A stretch of 64,000 nucleotides of DNA from Tetrapisispora phaffii CBS 4417 (GCF_000236905.1 NC_016526.1:558001-622000), one strand, 5' to 3'; positions 21,588 through 32,525 are shown, counted from the first letter of the stretch. Notes: generated by a model not told the origin, from the sequence alone. Made by a program: numbers and translations.

Positions 21588-22592
21588 ATGCCTCAAAACT
21601 CACCCATAATCATTTGGGCAATTAGAATACTATACTCGATAAATTATATACTTCTAGTTGGGTTTGCCGCCGTGCTACCTATTGATTGTATTGCACAGGC
21701 ATCTAGATCTTTAAACAATGCTTTGAATACTTTTATTGTGGTTGGTGCCTTAGTCGTTTTTGCGATAGTGTGTATTGTGATTGTTGCTGGGCGCTCATTA
21801 TATTTTAGAAGTTGTTTACAAGATATTCCAAGAGGTTATATTCCTCTATCTGCTGCTGATCTTCCCCACAGTGCTAGTAGAAAACTCGTCATAGCAAATA
21901 TGACTTACAGCAAAGATTTAGGGTTAATTTTTAAGCAACCCCAAGATCCAGTAATACATCCAGGTATTGAACCTCCTTTGAGGTGCGACGATCCTTCTGT
22001 GGAGAAACTGTTTCCAGAAAATTTAAACTATGAGCTTTGCATTAAAAATATATCTGATAGAGTTAAGTTCAAGGGTCAGTTTTTGAATCTCAACATTAAA
22101 AGGGTACCTGCATTTTTTACTTTTGAAGATGTTGTAAAATATGAATTCATAACAGATAGCCATGATCCGATAACTATTGAAAAAGCACAGAGATTAATTT
22201 CCTTATATGAAACTTTAAGATACTCAGGACGAGCTATAACTAGGGAGGATTTCCAAGAATTTATGGAGTTGTGCTTTTACCTTATGGAAACTACATTGTT
22301 ACAGGATAAAGACAATATTGACATAAGTAAACTCCATTCCAAAATTTCAAACACATTTGATCAACTTTCAAGAGAAGACACCCAATCATTTACATCAGAA
22401 GATAAACCAAATGAAACCATGGCTCAACATATGACTTCATTGAAAAGTATAATATCGAAGACCGCAACACAGTCATCAAAAAATAACGATACAGTAATTG
22501 CTTCTAAGAAATCTAAGCTATCTTTAGTATCAGCATCATCTAAAAATGGAATATCTGATGTAAAGAGTTTTGACTCAGTTATTCGTCATTAA
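21588..22592 (+). CDS. DLT1: Dlt1, predicted two-pass membrane protein
   Basis: A 334-residue protein at the position and length of S. cerevisiae Dlt1 (YMR126C, 342; named from a defect at low temperature). Two hydrophobic segments near the N-terminus (about 7-30 and 48-68) are predicted membrane spans. A soluble, conserved region follows (ILKN/NIKRVPAFFTFEDVVKY-like part at about 165-195) and then a Ser/Lys-rich tail. Its molecular function is not known. The downstream neighbour STO1 is convergent. Confidence 0.85.
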   Translation: MPQNSPIIIWAIRILYSINYILLVGFAAVLPIDCIAQASRSLNNALNTFIVVGALVVFAIVCIVIVAGRSLYFRSCLQDIPRGYIPLSAADLPHSASRKLVIANMTYSKDLGLIFKQPQDPVIHPGIEPPLRCDDPSVEKLFPENLNYELCIKNISDRVKFKGQFLNLNIKRVPAFFTFEDVVKYEFITDSHDPITIEKAQRLISLYETLRYSGRAITREDFQEFMELCFYLMETTLLQDKDNIDISKLHSKISNTFDQLSREDTQSFTSEDKPNETMAQHMTSLKSIISKTATQSSKNNDTVIASKKSKLSLVSASSKNGISDVKSFDSVIRH

Positions 22593-22812
22593 AAATAGAC
22601 AATACATTACATTAATTAGCATTACAACACAGCATATATACAAAAGATAAAAAGTATTGCATTAGATATTGTAAATTATTAGCATAAATATATATTAATT
22701 TCAATATATACACATTTATAATTCAATAAATATCACTACTGATCTTCATGAATCTTTTTATATCAAAAGGTTAGTTAAAAAGGTTGAACACATACTTATT
22801 CAACTTAATATA

Positions 22813-25314
22813 TCATAAAATAGTTAATTCTGTAATATATTTATTTATTATAGCTTTAATAACGGGTTCTGCTATAGTGTTATCTAGAATTATTAGTAAA
22901 GAATCTTCAACTAATTTATATTCTTCAGTAAACATTCTTAAAATTGTTTTCAAGAATCGGAGTGACATTGAATATTTCCAATACATATTTTCAATATTTT
23001 CATCAAGTGTCATGAGTCCAGTATCTTTCAAACCATGGATATCTCCTTTTTTATCAAATGAATTTTTTATTATTTTACACAACTCATCAAATATACCAAG
23101 TAATTCATCAAATATATCTTCAGTATGGGAAACATCTTGATGTAAAACTCTCAACGTTGCTTCTGTTGCAGTGCTATCAATAATAGCTGGTATTTTGCCA
23201 TCTTCATCTTTTAAGCAAAACCTTATTAGAGCATTAGATGAAACTAAACCATACTGCCTGAAGCCATCTAGTGTTAAAAAAGCAGTTTGCGAATTGGAAT
23301 TCCAAAACATTAACGTACTTTTTATGATCCAAAATTCAGTCTTGCTTTTATCAGTGTTTCTAGTATTAAAAATATGAGTGAAATCATCGTAAAAATCTGA
23401 GATGTATTTATTAGTATGAGATAATGATCTTCTTCCCGAATAAAGCAAACAGTGAGTTAAGAGAATGGTAACAAACTCATCATAATCTTTTATAATTGAC
23501 ATATGATCTTTCCTCAACGTCTCAAGAAGTGTTTCTAAACTACTGACGTTTTTAGTCTTAATATCTTCATGAAAATAATCAATTATGCCGCTCACAATAT
23601 CATTCATGGGCATATCTTCATGATTAAATATCATATTGCTCATTGAAATCATATCATAAGTTACTCCAAATCCTTCGAACAACAAGTTATAAAAATTTGT
23701 CAAAATATCATTGGAAAAAAACCCATCATACATGCACTCTTTAAACGGAGCCGTAAGGGATTCCTCAATATCAATTTTGTTAGAAGTTAACCTTAATTCT
23801 TTTTTAATTAAATTTCTTATGAAGATATTTTTTGGGTGATACGGAGTGTTCTTTATTTTATTAAATTCATCTTCCCATTCAGACCATTTCCAACTAAATT
23901 TAAAGTTACTAATTTGGAACGAAAACCAATCTAAATATCTCAAAATTAGTTCAAAGTCCAATGAAATTAGATTTCTAAATAGAAATCTAAATGCCCTTCC
24001 AAATATCGGAGCTATAGATCTAGAAGATTCGTTACAAATATTGACTAGTAAATTAAAATAATAGCAGAAAGATTGAGTGACCGTTGGAAGATTAAACATT
24101 AAGGAAAGGATAGTTTCAATAGCAATATCTTCCAGCTTATAAGTGGATATGCTGTTATCATTTGCCTTCAATTTTTCTAATTCTGGAATAGATATTCCAG
24201 GTGGAGCAAAAATACGTCTATTAAAAAACATATCTAAGGTAAAAACTTGTCTTGCAACTTCTTTCATATTAAACTCCATAGATTCTACTATATCTGTTAT
24301 GATATCTTTTAATAAAAAGCCTTGGTAAGAATCGAAGGGCATCACTGTTTCAAAATCACATATATTATCTTGCATTAAAATTTGGAAGTTATATTTCGGA
24401 GTATACCATGTACTTGTAACTGAACCCAAATAAGTATCAAGTTTGTTATAGCTTATTAAATCTGAATACAATGGAAATTTAATTGGGTTCATAAATTTAA
24501 TCCTATTGGGTTGAGTTGGTAATAGGTTCATATAGTTTGGAAAAAAATTAAACAGTAACTTTTTGTCATTCGATAAAATTGCTTTCACATTTGGTAAAAT
24601 AACTTGGGAATATTCTAATCTTCTACCATGAACATCATTAGTAAATTCATTTGTCAACTCCAATTGAATAGAATTTGGTTTGTAATTATTTTCAACATAG
24701 TTCAAAAGTTGATCGACTTTTAAGTTTAATTCAGGATTAATCCTATCAAAGAAAAATAAATATGGAATATTCATTAATGTATTAGTATAAATCATTTCAG
24801 CTAATGGGTTTCTTTGCTCAGGAAATTCCTTGTTAATGTCAATAACAATTTCGAAAAATGTTTTAAATATTGAAATGAGTTCATCTGTATTAATCATTGG
24901 TGATAATAGAGAAGTGAACCTTAGTAACAATTTTATTCTATTCCAAGCGCCCGTCTCATTTGAAACGTATTTAAAATTTGGATTCACAACTTCTCTTAAC
25001 CATCTTTGAAATTCATTCAAACAATGATTGAAAATAGTTTTACCAGCGTTGGGATTTTTCTTATTGACAACTAGTATAATTAAAGCAATTGCATGTTGTT
25101 TGTGTGGTTGCTCAAAGACAATTGCTTTTAAAGTGTCCATAAGAGCATCGTTAAAATAAGAACTATGATCTAATTCATGAACAATGGCTTCACTAATAAA
25201 ATGGATATCATCTTCAAAAATGTTAACAGATTCTCCAATAGTACATATATCGGGCATCAAACTTAAACAAAGTTGAATGGATGAATCTAATCTAAATTTT
25301 CTGTATCCTTTATT
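22813..25314 (-). CDS. STO1: Sto1/Cbp80, large subunit of the nuclear cap-binding complex (5' end uncertain)
   Basis: The frame encodes an alpha-helical MIF4G-type protein matching Sto1 (YMR125W, 861), including the conserved start region MPDICTIGESVN and CYYFNLL / FRFLFRNL segments. Sto1 with Cbc2 binds the m7G cap of nuclear transcripts. The N-terminus is unresolved. Homology to Sto1 (SIQLC before MPDICTIGE) extends upstream of the first in-frame ATG (25257), and the frame is open to 25314, where a stop intervenes. S. cerevisiae STO1 has an intron here, but I find no TACTAAC branch site in 25301-25767. Alternatively, one extra A in each of two short A-runs (25360-25366 and 25297-25300) would join the frame to an ATG at 25381. 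See the findings. Confidence 0.9.
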   Translation of the reverse strand, partial: NKGYRKFRLDSSIQLCLSLMPDICTIGESVNIFEDDIHFISEAIVHELDHSSYFNDALMDTLKAIVFEQPHKQHAIALIILVVNKKNPNAGKTIFNHCLNEFQRWLREVVNPNFKYVSNETGAWNRIKLLLRFTSLLSPMINTDELISIFKTFFEIVIDINKEFPEQRNPLAEMIYTNTLMNIPYLFFFDRINPELNLKVDQLLNYVENNYKPNSIQLELTNEFTNDVHGRRLEYSQVILPNVKAILSNDKKLLFNFFPNYMNLLPTQPNRIKFMNPIKFPLYSDLISYNKLDTYLGSVTSTWYTPKYNFQILMQDNICDFETVMPFDSYQGFLLKDIITDIVESMEFNMKEVARQVFTLDMFFNRRIFAPPGISIPELEKLKANDNSISTYKLEDIAIETILSLMFNLPTVTQSFCYYFNLLVNICNESSRSIAPIFGRAFRFLFRNLISLDFELILRYLDWFSFQISNFKFSWKWSEWEDEFNKIKNTPYHPKNIFIRNLIKKELRLTSNKIDIEESLTAPFKECMYDGFFSNDILTNFYNLLFEGFGVTYDMISMSNMIFNHEDMPMNDIVSGIIDYFHEDIKTKNVSSLETLLETLRKDHMSIIKDYDEFVTILLTHCLLYSGRRSLSHTNKYISDFYDDFTHIFNTRNTDKSKTEFWIIKSTLMFWNSNSQTAFLTLDGFRQYGLVSSNALIRFCLKDEDGKIPAIIDSTATEATLRVLHQDVSHTEDIFDELLGIFDELCKIIKNSFDKKGDIHGLKDTGLMTLDENIENMYWKYSMSLRFLKTILRMFTEEYKLVEDSLLIILDNTIAEPVIKAIINKYITELTIL

Positions 25315-25381
25315 TTATCTCCTTTAAGAGAATTCAAAACATTGCCTGTAACAAGTATATTTTTTTCGTAACTTCTGCCAT

Positions 25382-25767
25382 ATCTGAAATGTTTTTCTTT
25401 TGTTTTATTGTACTATATTAAAATCAAATCTTCATAATTTCTGAAAAAAAGATAAGTCAAAAAGAGTGTTACTTACAAATATAATATAACTAATATAATC
25501 AAAAATCAGATCGGAATACCTTCTTTTATAGATTTATTATATCTATCTTATCCAAAATTGTATTGTTTTTATTATTTATTTTTGTGTCGTCCATTTTTAA
25601 CTTCGCTTTGTTGAAATGACAGAAACTATTTAATTTGACGTGAACACGGTAATTAGTAAACACGATGAACTGGGTTCACATAAACTTATTTCAATAATCA
25701 ACATAAAATTATTAATTATTACAGATTAATTTTTGTATTTATGAAAAAAAAAAATAACTACCATATT
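25382..25767. other. Intergenic, STO1 5' side / EPO1 3' end
   Basis: AT-rich. Contains a GTAAGT on the minus strand (25476-25471) that could be read as a splice donor, but no suitable first exon or branch site accompanies it. Nothing else seen. Confidence 0.5.
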
Positions 25768-27921
25768 TTAAGCTGCATTTTCAAGAGTACTAATTTTATT
25801 CTTCAATCTCTCTATTTCAGCTACTAATTCGAGAGTACTAGGCTGAACACCATTTTCACGTAATAAAACCTGCTCTTCTGCAATGTGTCTTTTCATTCTT
25901 TCTTCAGTTAGCATTTGAATTAATTCAACTATTTTTTCTGATTTTTTGCGTAATTCAATTTGGAAATCGCTAATCGCTAATGGTTTTTTATCTCGAGTTG
26001 GTTTATTCAGTTCAATATCTGCCAATCTCTGTTCTAAATTGTTTTCTCGTTCAATAGACTCAGCTAATTCTCCGGATAAAAGTTTTAAATCCTTTATCAT
26101 TTCTTTGCCTTCGTTCAATATTTGCAATTGTTCATTAGTTATAGTAATTGTTTTAAAAGGATTTACCGAAACTGTATTATCAGAAGTTGTAAAAACTGGT
26201 TCATACTTTTTGGCTATCGTATTATCAAAATCAAATTCATTACTAACTATATCCTTTTTATCATAAAAGTTTTGCTCCTGACTTGTGTCATACGAATCCT
26301 TGGACTGAGTTACCTCATCTGCTAATTTTCCTTCGGTGAATCCTTCAATATTGCTACAATATACGGAACTCCTTTTTTGATCCGAACTAGATATTCTGCT
26401 TAATGAATTCTTGCTTTTACTGAATAGTGATTTCTTACTATTTGAAAACTCTAAACTGCTTTGCATTGAAGAGGCACCATCACCATTCATAACGGACTCA
26501 GATTTTGGTGCTTCTACTGGTGGTTGAGCTTGTGTGATCGAGGTTTCATTATTTATAACATTTTCTTTATATGTTTCAAGCGCGGGACTCTCTATTACTT
26601 TCTCATTAACACTATCTAACCTTACCTCGTTACTTTTTGAATTCAATTTTTCATTTGATAATTTTAATTCATTTAATTCTCTTTCTTTCTGTAGTAGCAT
26701 TTTTTCTTTTTCCTCTAACTCTAGTTCCAATAATTTCCTCTCTCTTTCTTCCAAATCTCTTTGTTTTTGTAATAGATCATCTTCCTGTTGTTTCTTCGAT
26801 AAATGAAGAACTTGCAACCCTCCAGAGATTCCTCGTGTATCTTTAAGATTTTGATGAGAAGTAGAAGTAGAAATGAATGAGGCATTGCTATTTTCTCGAT
26901 AATTATTTTGTGATGTCATGAAGTCATTAGAATTCAAGTTTTGTTGTTGGTTTGGTAACATTTGAGGACTCATTCTCTCATTCATTAAGAATTGTTGTTG
27001 CTGAAATTGATTACGATTATTGGTTAAAGACATAGCCCGTGGGTTTAAATTAGGTTGACCCTGCTGAGTTGGGGTGATGTTTTTGTTACCTGCATTGAAG
27101 TCTGCTTGAAGTCTCCTTTGATTTATATTACTATTTAACATTGATTGTGCTTTATAGACTTGATTATTATTCATGTTTCCTGCATTTTGTAATGACATTG
27201 TCCTTGGTTGCTGCTGTTGCTGCTGCTGTTGCTGCCTGTTTATTGCATTTAGGGCAGTTTTCTTTTGCGCAGTCTGATATTTTCTGTACTCTGTATTACT
27301 CATATTTTCATGATGTTTTCCTGTTATCAGTGTTGGAATCATTGGTGTCGAGTCCGTACTGTGGTTGAACTTATTGTTAAAAACGGTTGAGCCAATATCA
27401 GTAAAACTCAACTCTGCGTCTGAAGTTGCATTGATTTCAATATCATCGTCATTGTCATCATCAAATCCTCCACTTGATTTGCTCTTACCAAAACTTTTCT
27501 TGCCCTTAAAAATTTTTGTCAATGTGTTTTGATTAATACTATGAGACTTTTGTTTTTGTTTATTCTCGTATTCATTGTAATTGTTCACATCTTTGCTTGG
27601 TAATTTACGCATCTGACGCTGAGGGGAGTAGGTACGCTGAGGAGAGAACTGTTGCTGTTGCTGTTGGTGATACTGTTGAGGAAAGAACTGCTGTTGGTGA
27701 TATTGATGCTGTTGCATACGTCGAGGTGAAAACTGTTGCTGTTGCTGAAATTGTTGCTGCTGAAATTGTTGATGCTGTTGAAACTCAGGAGACACATTTG
27801 GAGACGCTATGCGATTCTGCGAGTTATTATTAATGGGCGTCTCTTTAGTGATATCTATATCACCAATGTCATTACTCAGTAAATGTGACCTTAAATTGTA
27901 TGTATTAGAATGTTGATTCAT
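25768..27921 (-). CDS. EPO1: Epo1-family protein (YMR124W/YLR031W), cortical ER and polarity
   Basis: A 717-residue low-complexity protein at the position of EPO1 (YMR124W, about 943) and its ohnolog YLR031W. The N-terminal third is Gln/Asn-rich with CAG/CAA runs (about residues 45-105 and 230-245). A charged coiled coil follows at about 380-440 (LQKQRDLEERERKLLELELE and onward) and a second at the C-terminus (about 600-715). In S. cerevisiae Epo1 links cortical ER (via Scs2) to the polarisome and septin area. Identification rests on position, composition and the C-terminal coiled coil; I cannot tell which ohnolog it derives from. It is shorter than Epo1, mostly in the disordered part. Confidence 0.75.
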   Translation of the reverse strand: MNQHSNTYNLRSHLLSNDIGDIDITKETPINNNSQNRIASPNVSPEFQQHQQFQQQQFQQQQQFSPRRMQQHQYHQQQFFPQQYHQQQQQQFSPQRTYSPQRQMRKLPSKDVNNYNEYENKQKQKSHSINQNTLTKIFKGKKSFGKSKSSGGFDDDNDDDIEINATSDAELSFTDIGSTVFNNKFNHSTDSTPMIPTLITGKHHENMSNTEYRKYQTAQKKTALNAINRQQQQQQQQQPRTMSLQNAGNMNNNQVYKAQSMLNSNINQRRLQADFNAGNKNITPTQQGQPNLNPRAMSLTNNRNQFQQQQFLMNERMSPQMLPNQQQNLNSNDFMTSQNNYRENSNASFISTSTSHQNLKDTRGISGGLQVLHLSKKQQEDDLLQKQRDLEERERKLLELELEEKEKMLLQKERELNELKLSNEKLNSKSNEVRLDSVNEKVIESPALETYKENVINNETSITQAQPPVEAPKSESVMNGDGASSMQSSLEFSNSKKSLFSKSKNSLSRISSSDQKRSSVYCSNIEGFTEGKLADEVTQSKDSYDTSQEQNFYDKKDIVSNEFDFDNTIAKKYEPVFTTSDNTVSVNPFKTITITNEQLQILNEGKEMIKDLKLLSGELAESIERENNLEQRLADIELNKPTRDKKPLAISDFQIELRKKSEKIVELIQMLTEERMKRHIAEEQVLLRENGVQPSTLELVAEIERLKNKISTLENAA

Positions 27922-29188
27922 CTGCGTAGTTTCATTGAATTATTGTATTTTGTATAGTCTCAATTGGATCGACAGGAGAATTAATTTCTACTATATATGA
28001 ATAATCTGAATGAAATTAAATTACTGTTAAACTAACTTCAGTTATGCTTTCGAAGAATACCCTTTTTGAATAAAGGGTGATTTATATATAGAATCTGAGA
28101 AAGCTTGTTTATTATAACCTCAATTCTTCAGTTATTATGTTCCTAAAGGTTCTGAAAAGTCATGTGATCTGCAAGTAACAGAGGAAGTAAGAAGAAGGTG
28201 AAAGAGAGTTGTGTATGTGTGTACGTCTGCGATCTGTGAAAGAGGTCTTTTATGGGCACTCGATCTTGCTGATATATCTCAGCAATGCTATATATTAAAG
28301 CTGATCTTACCAAAATGATGTTTCGTAAGCGGAGCTATGTGTATCGTAAGAGTTGAGGCATCGGAGAGAAAACCTGTGATTTGTTTGTGGAGTTTCCATT
28401 GGGAGAGTTGTTTCAGATGCGGCGGAAGAGTTAGACAGACATGGAACCAGTGTATTGTGCTATCCAGTTGCTAACCATCATAGAGTGTGGATCCGAAGAC
28501 CCTAGCATTTATCAAAAGCTCGCAGGCAGCCATTCAGTAGTCACCACAGTTTGTCTCTGGTAACAACTCAGAGGGTCCGTGATGAAAAGAATGGTCAGCA
28601 AACGAGTTGGCAAGTGAGGTAGAAAACCACTAAACTGCTGGTCAATAGCCAAAGCTTCGTCTCATCAATGTAGTTGCTGTGCCAAGAGAAGACCATGCCC
28701 TAACCTTGCAAGGTTGGTAGTCGGGTAATGCGCCTGCGAAACTATTGGAACTCGATTAACTATGGTAAGCGCGAAAACATCGGAACGCGCGCTGCCCCGA
28801 GACCGCTGGCCCCTAGGCAGAGCCATCTAGAAGGAGACCGTTTAACCGCTAGGCAGAGGCTCGCGCGAGCCTCTGCCTAGCCGCAACCAACTGCACCGGC
28901 TGGTTGCGGCTGCACCGGCCGCTTCCTGTCTAGACAACGAAAACAACAACGAACGGACGCAATTCGATGAGGTGAAACTTTTTTTTCTCAGAATCGACAA
29001 ATGGCCATCGACAAAAAAATATTTCACTTTCTTTCATATATATATCAACACCTCTGTTCTGTTCTCTTTCATTAAAAGCAGCTGTTCAATTTGTATCGTG
29101 TGATTGTGCTACATTTTGCATATTTATTTTCTTAGTTATTTGATTAGTTGTTCTATTTAAAGAAAACCACCAACTAATTTATACAGCA
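27922..29188. promoter_or_regulatory. Divergent intergenic EPO1 / RPL15, long and partly GC-rich
   Basis: This 1.27 kb region separates EPO1 and RPL15; PKR1, between them in S. cerevisiae, is absent. A TG-rich Rap1-like stretch lies at 28209-28226. From about 28430 to 28930 the sequence becomes markedly GC-richer than its surroundings. It contains GCCCTAAC at 28697-28704 (close to the Tbf1 consensus), a 14-base palindrome at 28702-28715, CGGGTAA at 28722-28728 (Reb1) and the palindrome cluster at 28812-28911. T-rich DNA then leads to RPL15. It may be the RPL15 promoter, an unannotated structured RNA, or both. Confidence 0.55.
28812..28911. repeat. Palindrome and hairpin cluster upstream of RPL15
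   Basis: A perfect 34-base palindrome spans 28848-28881 (17-base arms). Its arm motif CTAGGCAGAG also occurs as a direct copy at 28812-28821. Immediately after it, 28879-28889 pairs perfectly with 28901-28911 (11-base stem, 11-base loop). All of this is GC-rich in an AT-rich intergenic region. Seen directly; function unknown. Confidence 0.9.
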
Positions 29189-29803
29189 ATGGGTGCTTAC
29201 AAGTATTTAGAAGAATTACAAAGAAAGAAACAATCTGATGTTCTAAGATTCCTACAAAGAATCAGAGTTTGGGAATACAGACAAAAGAATGTTATCCACA
29301 GAGCCACCAGACCATCTAGACCAGACAAGGCTAGAAGATTAGGTTACAAGGCCAAGCAAGGTTTCGTCATCTACAGAGTCAGAGTCAGAAGAGGTAACAG
29401 AAAGAGACCGGTCTCCAAGGGTGCTACTTACGGTAAGCCAACCAACGAAGGTGTTAACGAATTGAAATACCAAAGATCTCTAAGATCCACTGCTGAAGAA
29501 AGAGTTGGTCGTCGTGCTGCTAACTTGAGAGTTCTAAACTCTTACTGGGTCAACCAAGATTCTACTTACAAGTACTTTGAAGTCATCTTAATCGACCCAC
29601 AACACAAGGCCATCAGAAGAGATGCCAGATACAACTGGATCTGTAACCCAGTTCACAAGCACCGTGAATCTAGAGGTTTGACTGCCACTGGTAAGAAATC
29701 TAGAGGTCTAAACAAGGGTCACAGATACCACAACACTCAAGCCGGTAGAAGAAAGACCTGGAAGAGACAAAACACTTTATCTCTATGGAGATACAGAAAA
29801 TAG
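29189..29803 (+). CDS. RPL15: 60S ribosomal protein L15 (eL15)
   Basis: A 204-residue protein, exactly the length of S. cerevisiae Rpl15A/B, with the conserved start [20 protein letters not shown] and the basic C-terminal part ending [16 protein letters not shown]15 is an essential RNA-binding component of the large subunit near the exit-tunnel region. Codon use is strongly biased (AGA, GGT, GCC/GCT, AAC, CAA), unlike most neighbours, which indicates very high expression. It is intronless, as in S. cerevisiae. It corresponds to YMR121C/YLR029C and lies next to the ADE16/17 gene as in both sister segments. Confidence 0.98.
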   Translation: MGAYKYLEELQRKKQSDVLRFLQRIRVWEYRQKNVIHRATRPSRPDKARRLGYKAKQGFVIYRVRVRRGNRKRPVSKGATYGKPTNEGVNELKYQRSLRSTAEERVGRRAANLRVLNSYWVNQDSTYKYFEVILIDPQHKAIRRDARYNWICNPVHKHRESRGLTATGKKSRGLNKGHRYHNTQAGRRKTWKRQNTLSLWRYRK

Positions 29804-30532
29804 AGAGGTTAATTTATGCGATAGCGTTATTGAAAATATGTTAAATTTTTTACTAATTATATAATATAAATTTATTAGGTAACATTATATAAAGTAAATG
29901 TTTTATCATTTGCTGAAATATATATTAACTAAACCTTTTTTTTAAAAAGTTTGCAAAGAGAATTGGACTGATGGTTCTGTCATATGTACTTACGTAACCA
30001 TTGAACGTAGTCTTAGGAGAATGACCATGTAGGGACATTGATCACGCCCAGATGCTATTATCCCACCAACAGCATTAGTCTTCTGGTGTGTAACATCCTG
30101 TCCTGCAACAAGCGCTACCATCCAAGCGCTCCTGACTTCTTTTGCGGTCCCTTTGAATCAATTGACTTCTTTCGTAATACAGTTGATGAAGTTAATTAAA
30201 GGTTCAATATTCTAGATTATATTGAAAGGAGGATTAATATTGAATTGTTAAACCTTGTTATTCAATTTGTTCGATTTGTTCAAGAAGTGAGCCCTGATAG
30301 TGTATGCAAACACTAAACAGAGTCTGGCATCGAGGTATGATGAAACCATGTAATTAGGATAACTATTGATTAATATTTGTGTATATATAAGTGTGTGGAT
30401 TTAATCTTGTAACTGATTTAATCTTCTTATTCATACTACAACTCATATGATAAGAAGCTTGTACTAGTTAGTAATTTATCAAAATAAGAACATTATAAAA
30501 ATAAAAATTAAAAGATATATAAAACGTATACT
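29804..30532. other. Intergenic, RPL15 to ADE17
   Basis: 729 bases holding the RPL15 3' end and the ADE17 promoter. Two AGCGCT hexamers lie 14 bases apart near 30110-30130, and a weak 8-base inverted repeat (TTCAATAT / ATATTGAA) near 30204-30227. I find no tRNA or snoRNA signature. Confidence 0.5.
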
Positions 30533-32308
30533 ATGTTAGATCCTCGTAAGACTGCTATTTTATCGGTTTACGACAAGACTGGTTTGTTAGATTTAGCCAA
30601 GGGATTGGTTGCCAATAATGTTAGAATCCTGGCTTCAGGTGGTACTGCAAATTTAATTCGTGAAGCTGGGTTCCCTGTCGAAGATGTTTCTGCAGTTACG
30701 CATGCCCCAGAAATGCTAGGAGGTAGGGTTAAAACTTTGCATCCTGCTGTTCATGGTGGTATCTTAGCAAGAAACTTGGAGAGTGATGAAGATGATTTGA
30801 AGAAGCAAAACATTGAGAAAATTGACTTTGTTGTTTGTAATTTGTATCCTTTTAAGGAGACTGTAGGTAAAATCGGTGTAACAATCGCTGAAGCTGTCGA
30901 GGAGATTGACATTGGTGGTGTTACTCTATTACGTGCTGCGGCTAAGAACCATTCAAGAGTCACTATTTTATCAGATCCAAATGATTACGCTTTATTCTTG
31001 AAAGATTTGTCAGAAGATGGCCAAATTTCTCAAGATCTAAGAAATACCTTGGCTTTAAAAGCTTTTGAACACACTGCTGACTATGATGCTGCTATTTCAG
31101 ATTTTTTCAGAAAACAATATGCTGAAGGGACGTCACAGTTACCACTACGTTATGGTGCCAACCCACATCAAAAACCTGCCCAAGCGTTTGTCACTGAAGG
31201 TAAGTTACCTTTCAGGGTTCTATGTGGTAACCCAGGTTATATCAATTTATTAGATGCTTTAAATTCATGGCCACTGGTCAAAGAATTATCTGCTTCTTTA
31301 AACTTACCAGCAGCTGCATCATTTAAACATGTCTCCCCAGCCGGTGTAGCTGTTGGCTTACCATTATCTGACGTTGAAAAGCAAATTTATTTTGTTAACA
31401 ACATCGAAAATTTGTCTCCACTAGCTTGTGCTTATGCAAGAGCTCGTGGTGCTGATAGAATGTCATCTTTCGGTGACTGGATTGCTCTTTCAAACATCGT
31501 TGATGTGGCCACTGCAAAAATTATTTCTACTGAAGTGTCAGATGGTGTTATTGCTCCTGGTTATGAGCCAGAAGCTTTGGAAATCCTGAAGAAAAAGAAA
31601 GGTGGTAAGTACTGTGTACTCCAAATCGATCCAAACTATGAAGCTGACTTAATGGAAACTAGATCTGTTTATGGTGTCAATTTACAACAAAAAAGAAATG
31701 ATGCCATTATAAATAAGTCGTCCTTTAAGGAAATTGTTTCGGCAAATAGAGAATTAACTGACCAAGGTGTCATTGATTTAACAGTTGCTACTATTTCCTT
31801 GAAGTATACACAATCTAACTCTGTATGTTACGCTAAAAATGGCATGGTTATTGGTTTGGGTGCTGGACAACAATCAAGAATACATTGCACAAGATTAGCT
31901 GGTGACAAAGCTGATAACTGGTGGTTGAGACATCACCCAAGAGTTCTAGCCTTTGAATGGGCTAAAGGTGTGAAAAAACCAGAAAAATCAAATGCTATCG
32001 ATTTATTCGTTACAGGTCAAATTCCAACTGACGAACCAGAAAAATCAGAATATGAATCTAAATTTGTTACGATACCAACTCCATTAACCTCAGAAGAAAG
32101 AAAAGAATGGATTTCCAAACTAAATGACGTTGCATTATCGTCTGACGCCTTCTTCCCATTCCCTGATAACGTATACAGGGCTGTCAGATCTGGTGTCAAA
32201 TTTATTGCTGCACCAGCAGGATCTGTAATGGATAAAGAAGTATTTAAGGCATCTGACTCCTTCAATTTAGTATATGTTGAAAACTCTATTCGTTTATTCC
32301 ACCATTAG
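30533..32308 (+). CDS. ADE17: AICAR transformylase / IMP cyclohydrolase (PurH)
   Basis: A 591-residue bifunctional enzyme matching Ade16/Ade17 in length. It catalyses the last two steps of de novo purine synthesis: 10-formyl-THF-dependent formylation of AICAR, then cyclisation to IMP, in the cytosol. The N-terminal cyclohydrolase (about 1-200) shows [15 protein letters not shown] and [16 protein letters not shown]. The transformylase part (about 200-591) has [11 protein letters not shown] and the catalytic Lys-His pair in [15 protein letters not shown]. It stands between RPL15 and snR30, as ADE16 does on chromosome XII; ADE17 is beside RPL15B on chromosome XIII. ADE16 and ADE17 cannot be distinguished by sequence reading alone. 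Confidence 0.96.
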   Translation: MLDPRKTAILSVYDKTGLLDLAKGLVANNVRILASGGTANLIREAGFPVEDVSAVTHAPEMLGGRVKTLHPAVHGGILARNLESDEDDLKKQNIEKIDFVVCNLYPFKETVGKIGVTIAEAVEEIDIGGVTLLRAAAKNHSRVTILSDPNDYALFLKDLSEDGQISQDLRNTLALKAFEHTADYDAAISDFFRKQYAEGTSQLPLRYGANPHQKPAQAFVTEGKLPFRVLCGNPGYINLLDALNSWPLVKELSASLNLPAAASFKHVSPAGVAVGLPLSDVEKQIYFVNNIENLSPLACAYARARGADRMSSFGDWIALSNIVDVATAKIISTEVSDGVIAPGYEPEALEILKKKKGGKYCVLQIDPNYEADLMETRSVYGVNLQQKRNDAIINKSSFKEIVSANRELTDQGVIDLTVATISLKYTQSNSVCYAKNGMVIGLGAGQQSRIHCTRLAGDKADNWWLRHHPRVLAFEWAKGVKKPEKSNAIDLFVTGQIPTDEPEKSEYESKFVTIPTPLTSEERKEWISKLNDVALSSDAFFPFPDNVYRAVRSGVKFIAAPAGSVMDKEVFKASDSFNLVYVENSIRLFHH

Positions 32309-32525
32309 ACAAGTCCATAATTGAATTAGATATATCACGATTGCAAAAAGCAATAACCTCCCCTTATATAGTTTACAAAAAGATCATTTCTCTTTCAGAA
32401 ATTTTGTGCGCAATCCAGTTCTCAAGACATTGAAGACTACCTGCTTTTATGTAATTTAACATAAACGGTTCCCTCAACAATATACATATGAATCTATAAC
32501 TATAAACAATTGAAAATATTGATAA

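Noticed and set aside
25471..25476. GTAAGT on the minus strand as the STO1 splice donor
   Set aside because: No ATG-containing open first exon precedes it and no TACTAAC lies between it and the candidate acceptor, whereas the ASC1 intron of this genome has a perfect TACTAAC.
28563..28660. C/D box snoRNA suggested by GTGATGA near 28579
   Set aside because: No CTGA D box occurs at a suitable distance and no terminal stem is apparent.
28842..29027. 61-codon minus-strand ORF upstream of RPL15
   Set aside because: It is created by reading through the palindrome cluster and shows no similarity to a known protein; PKR1 is not encoded here.
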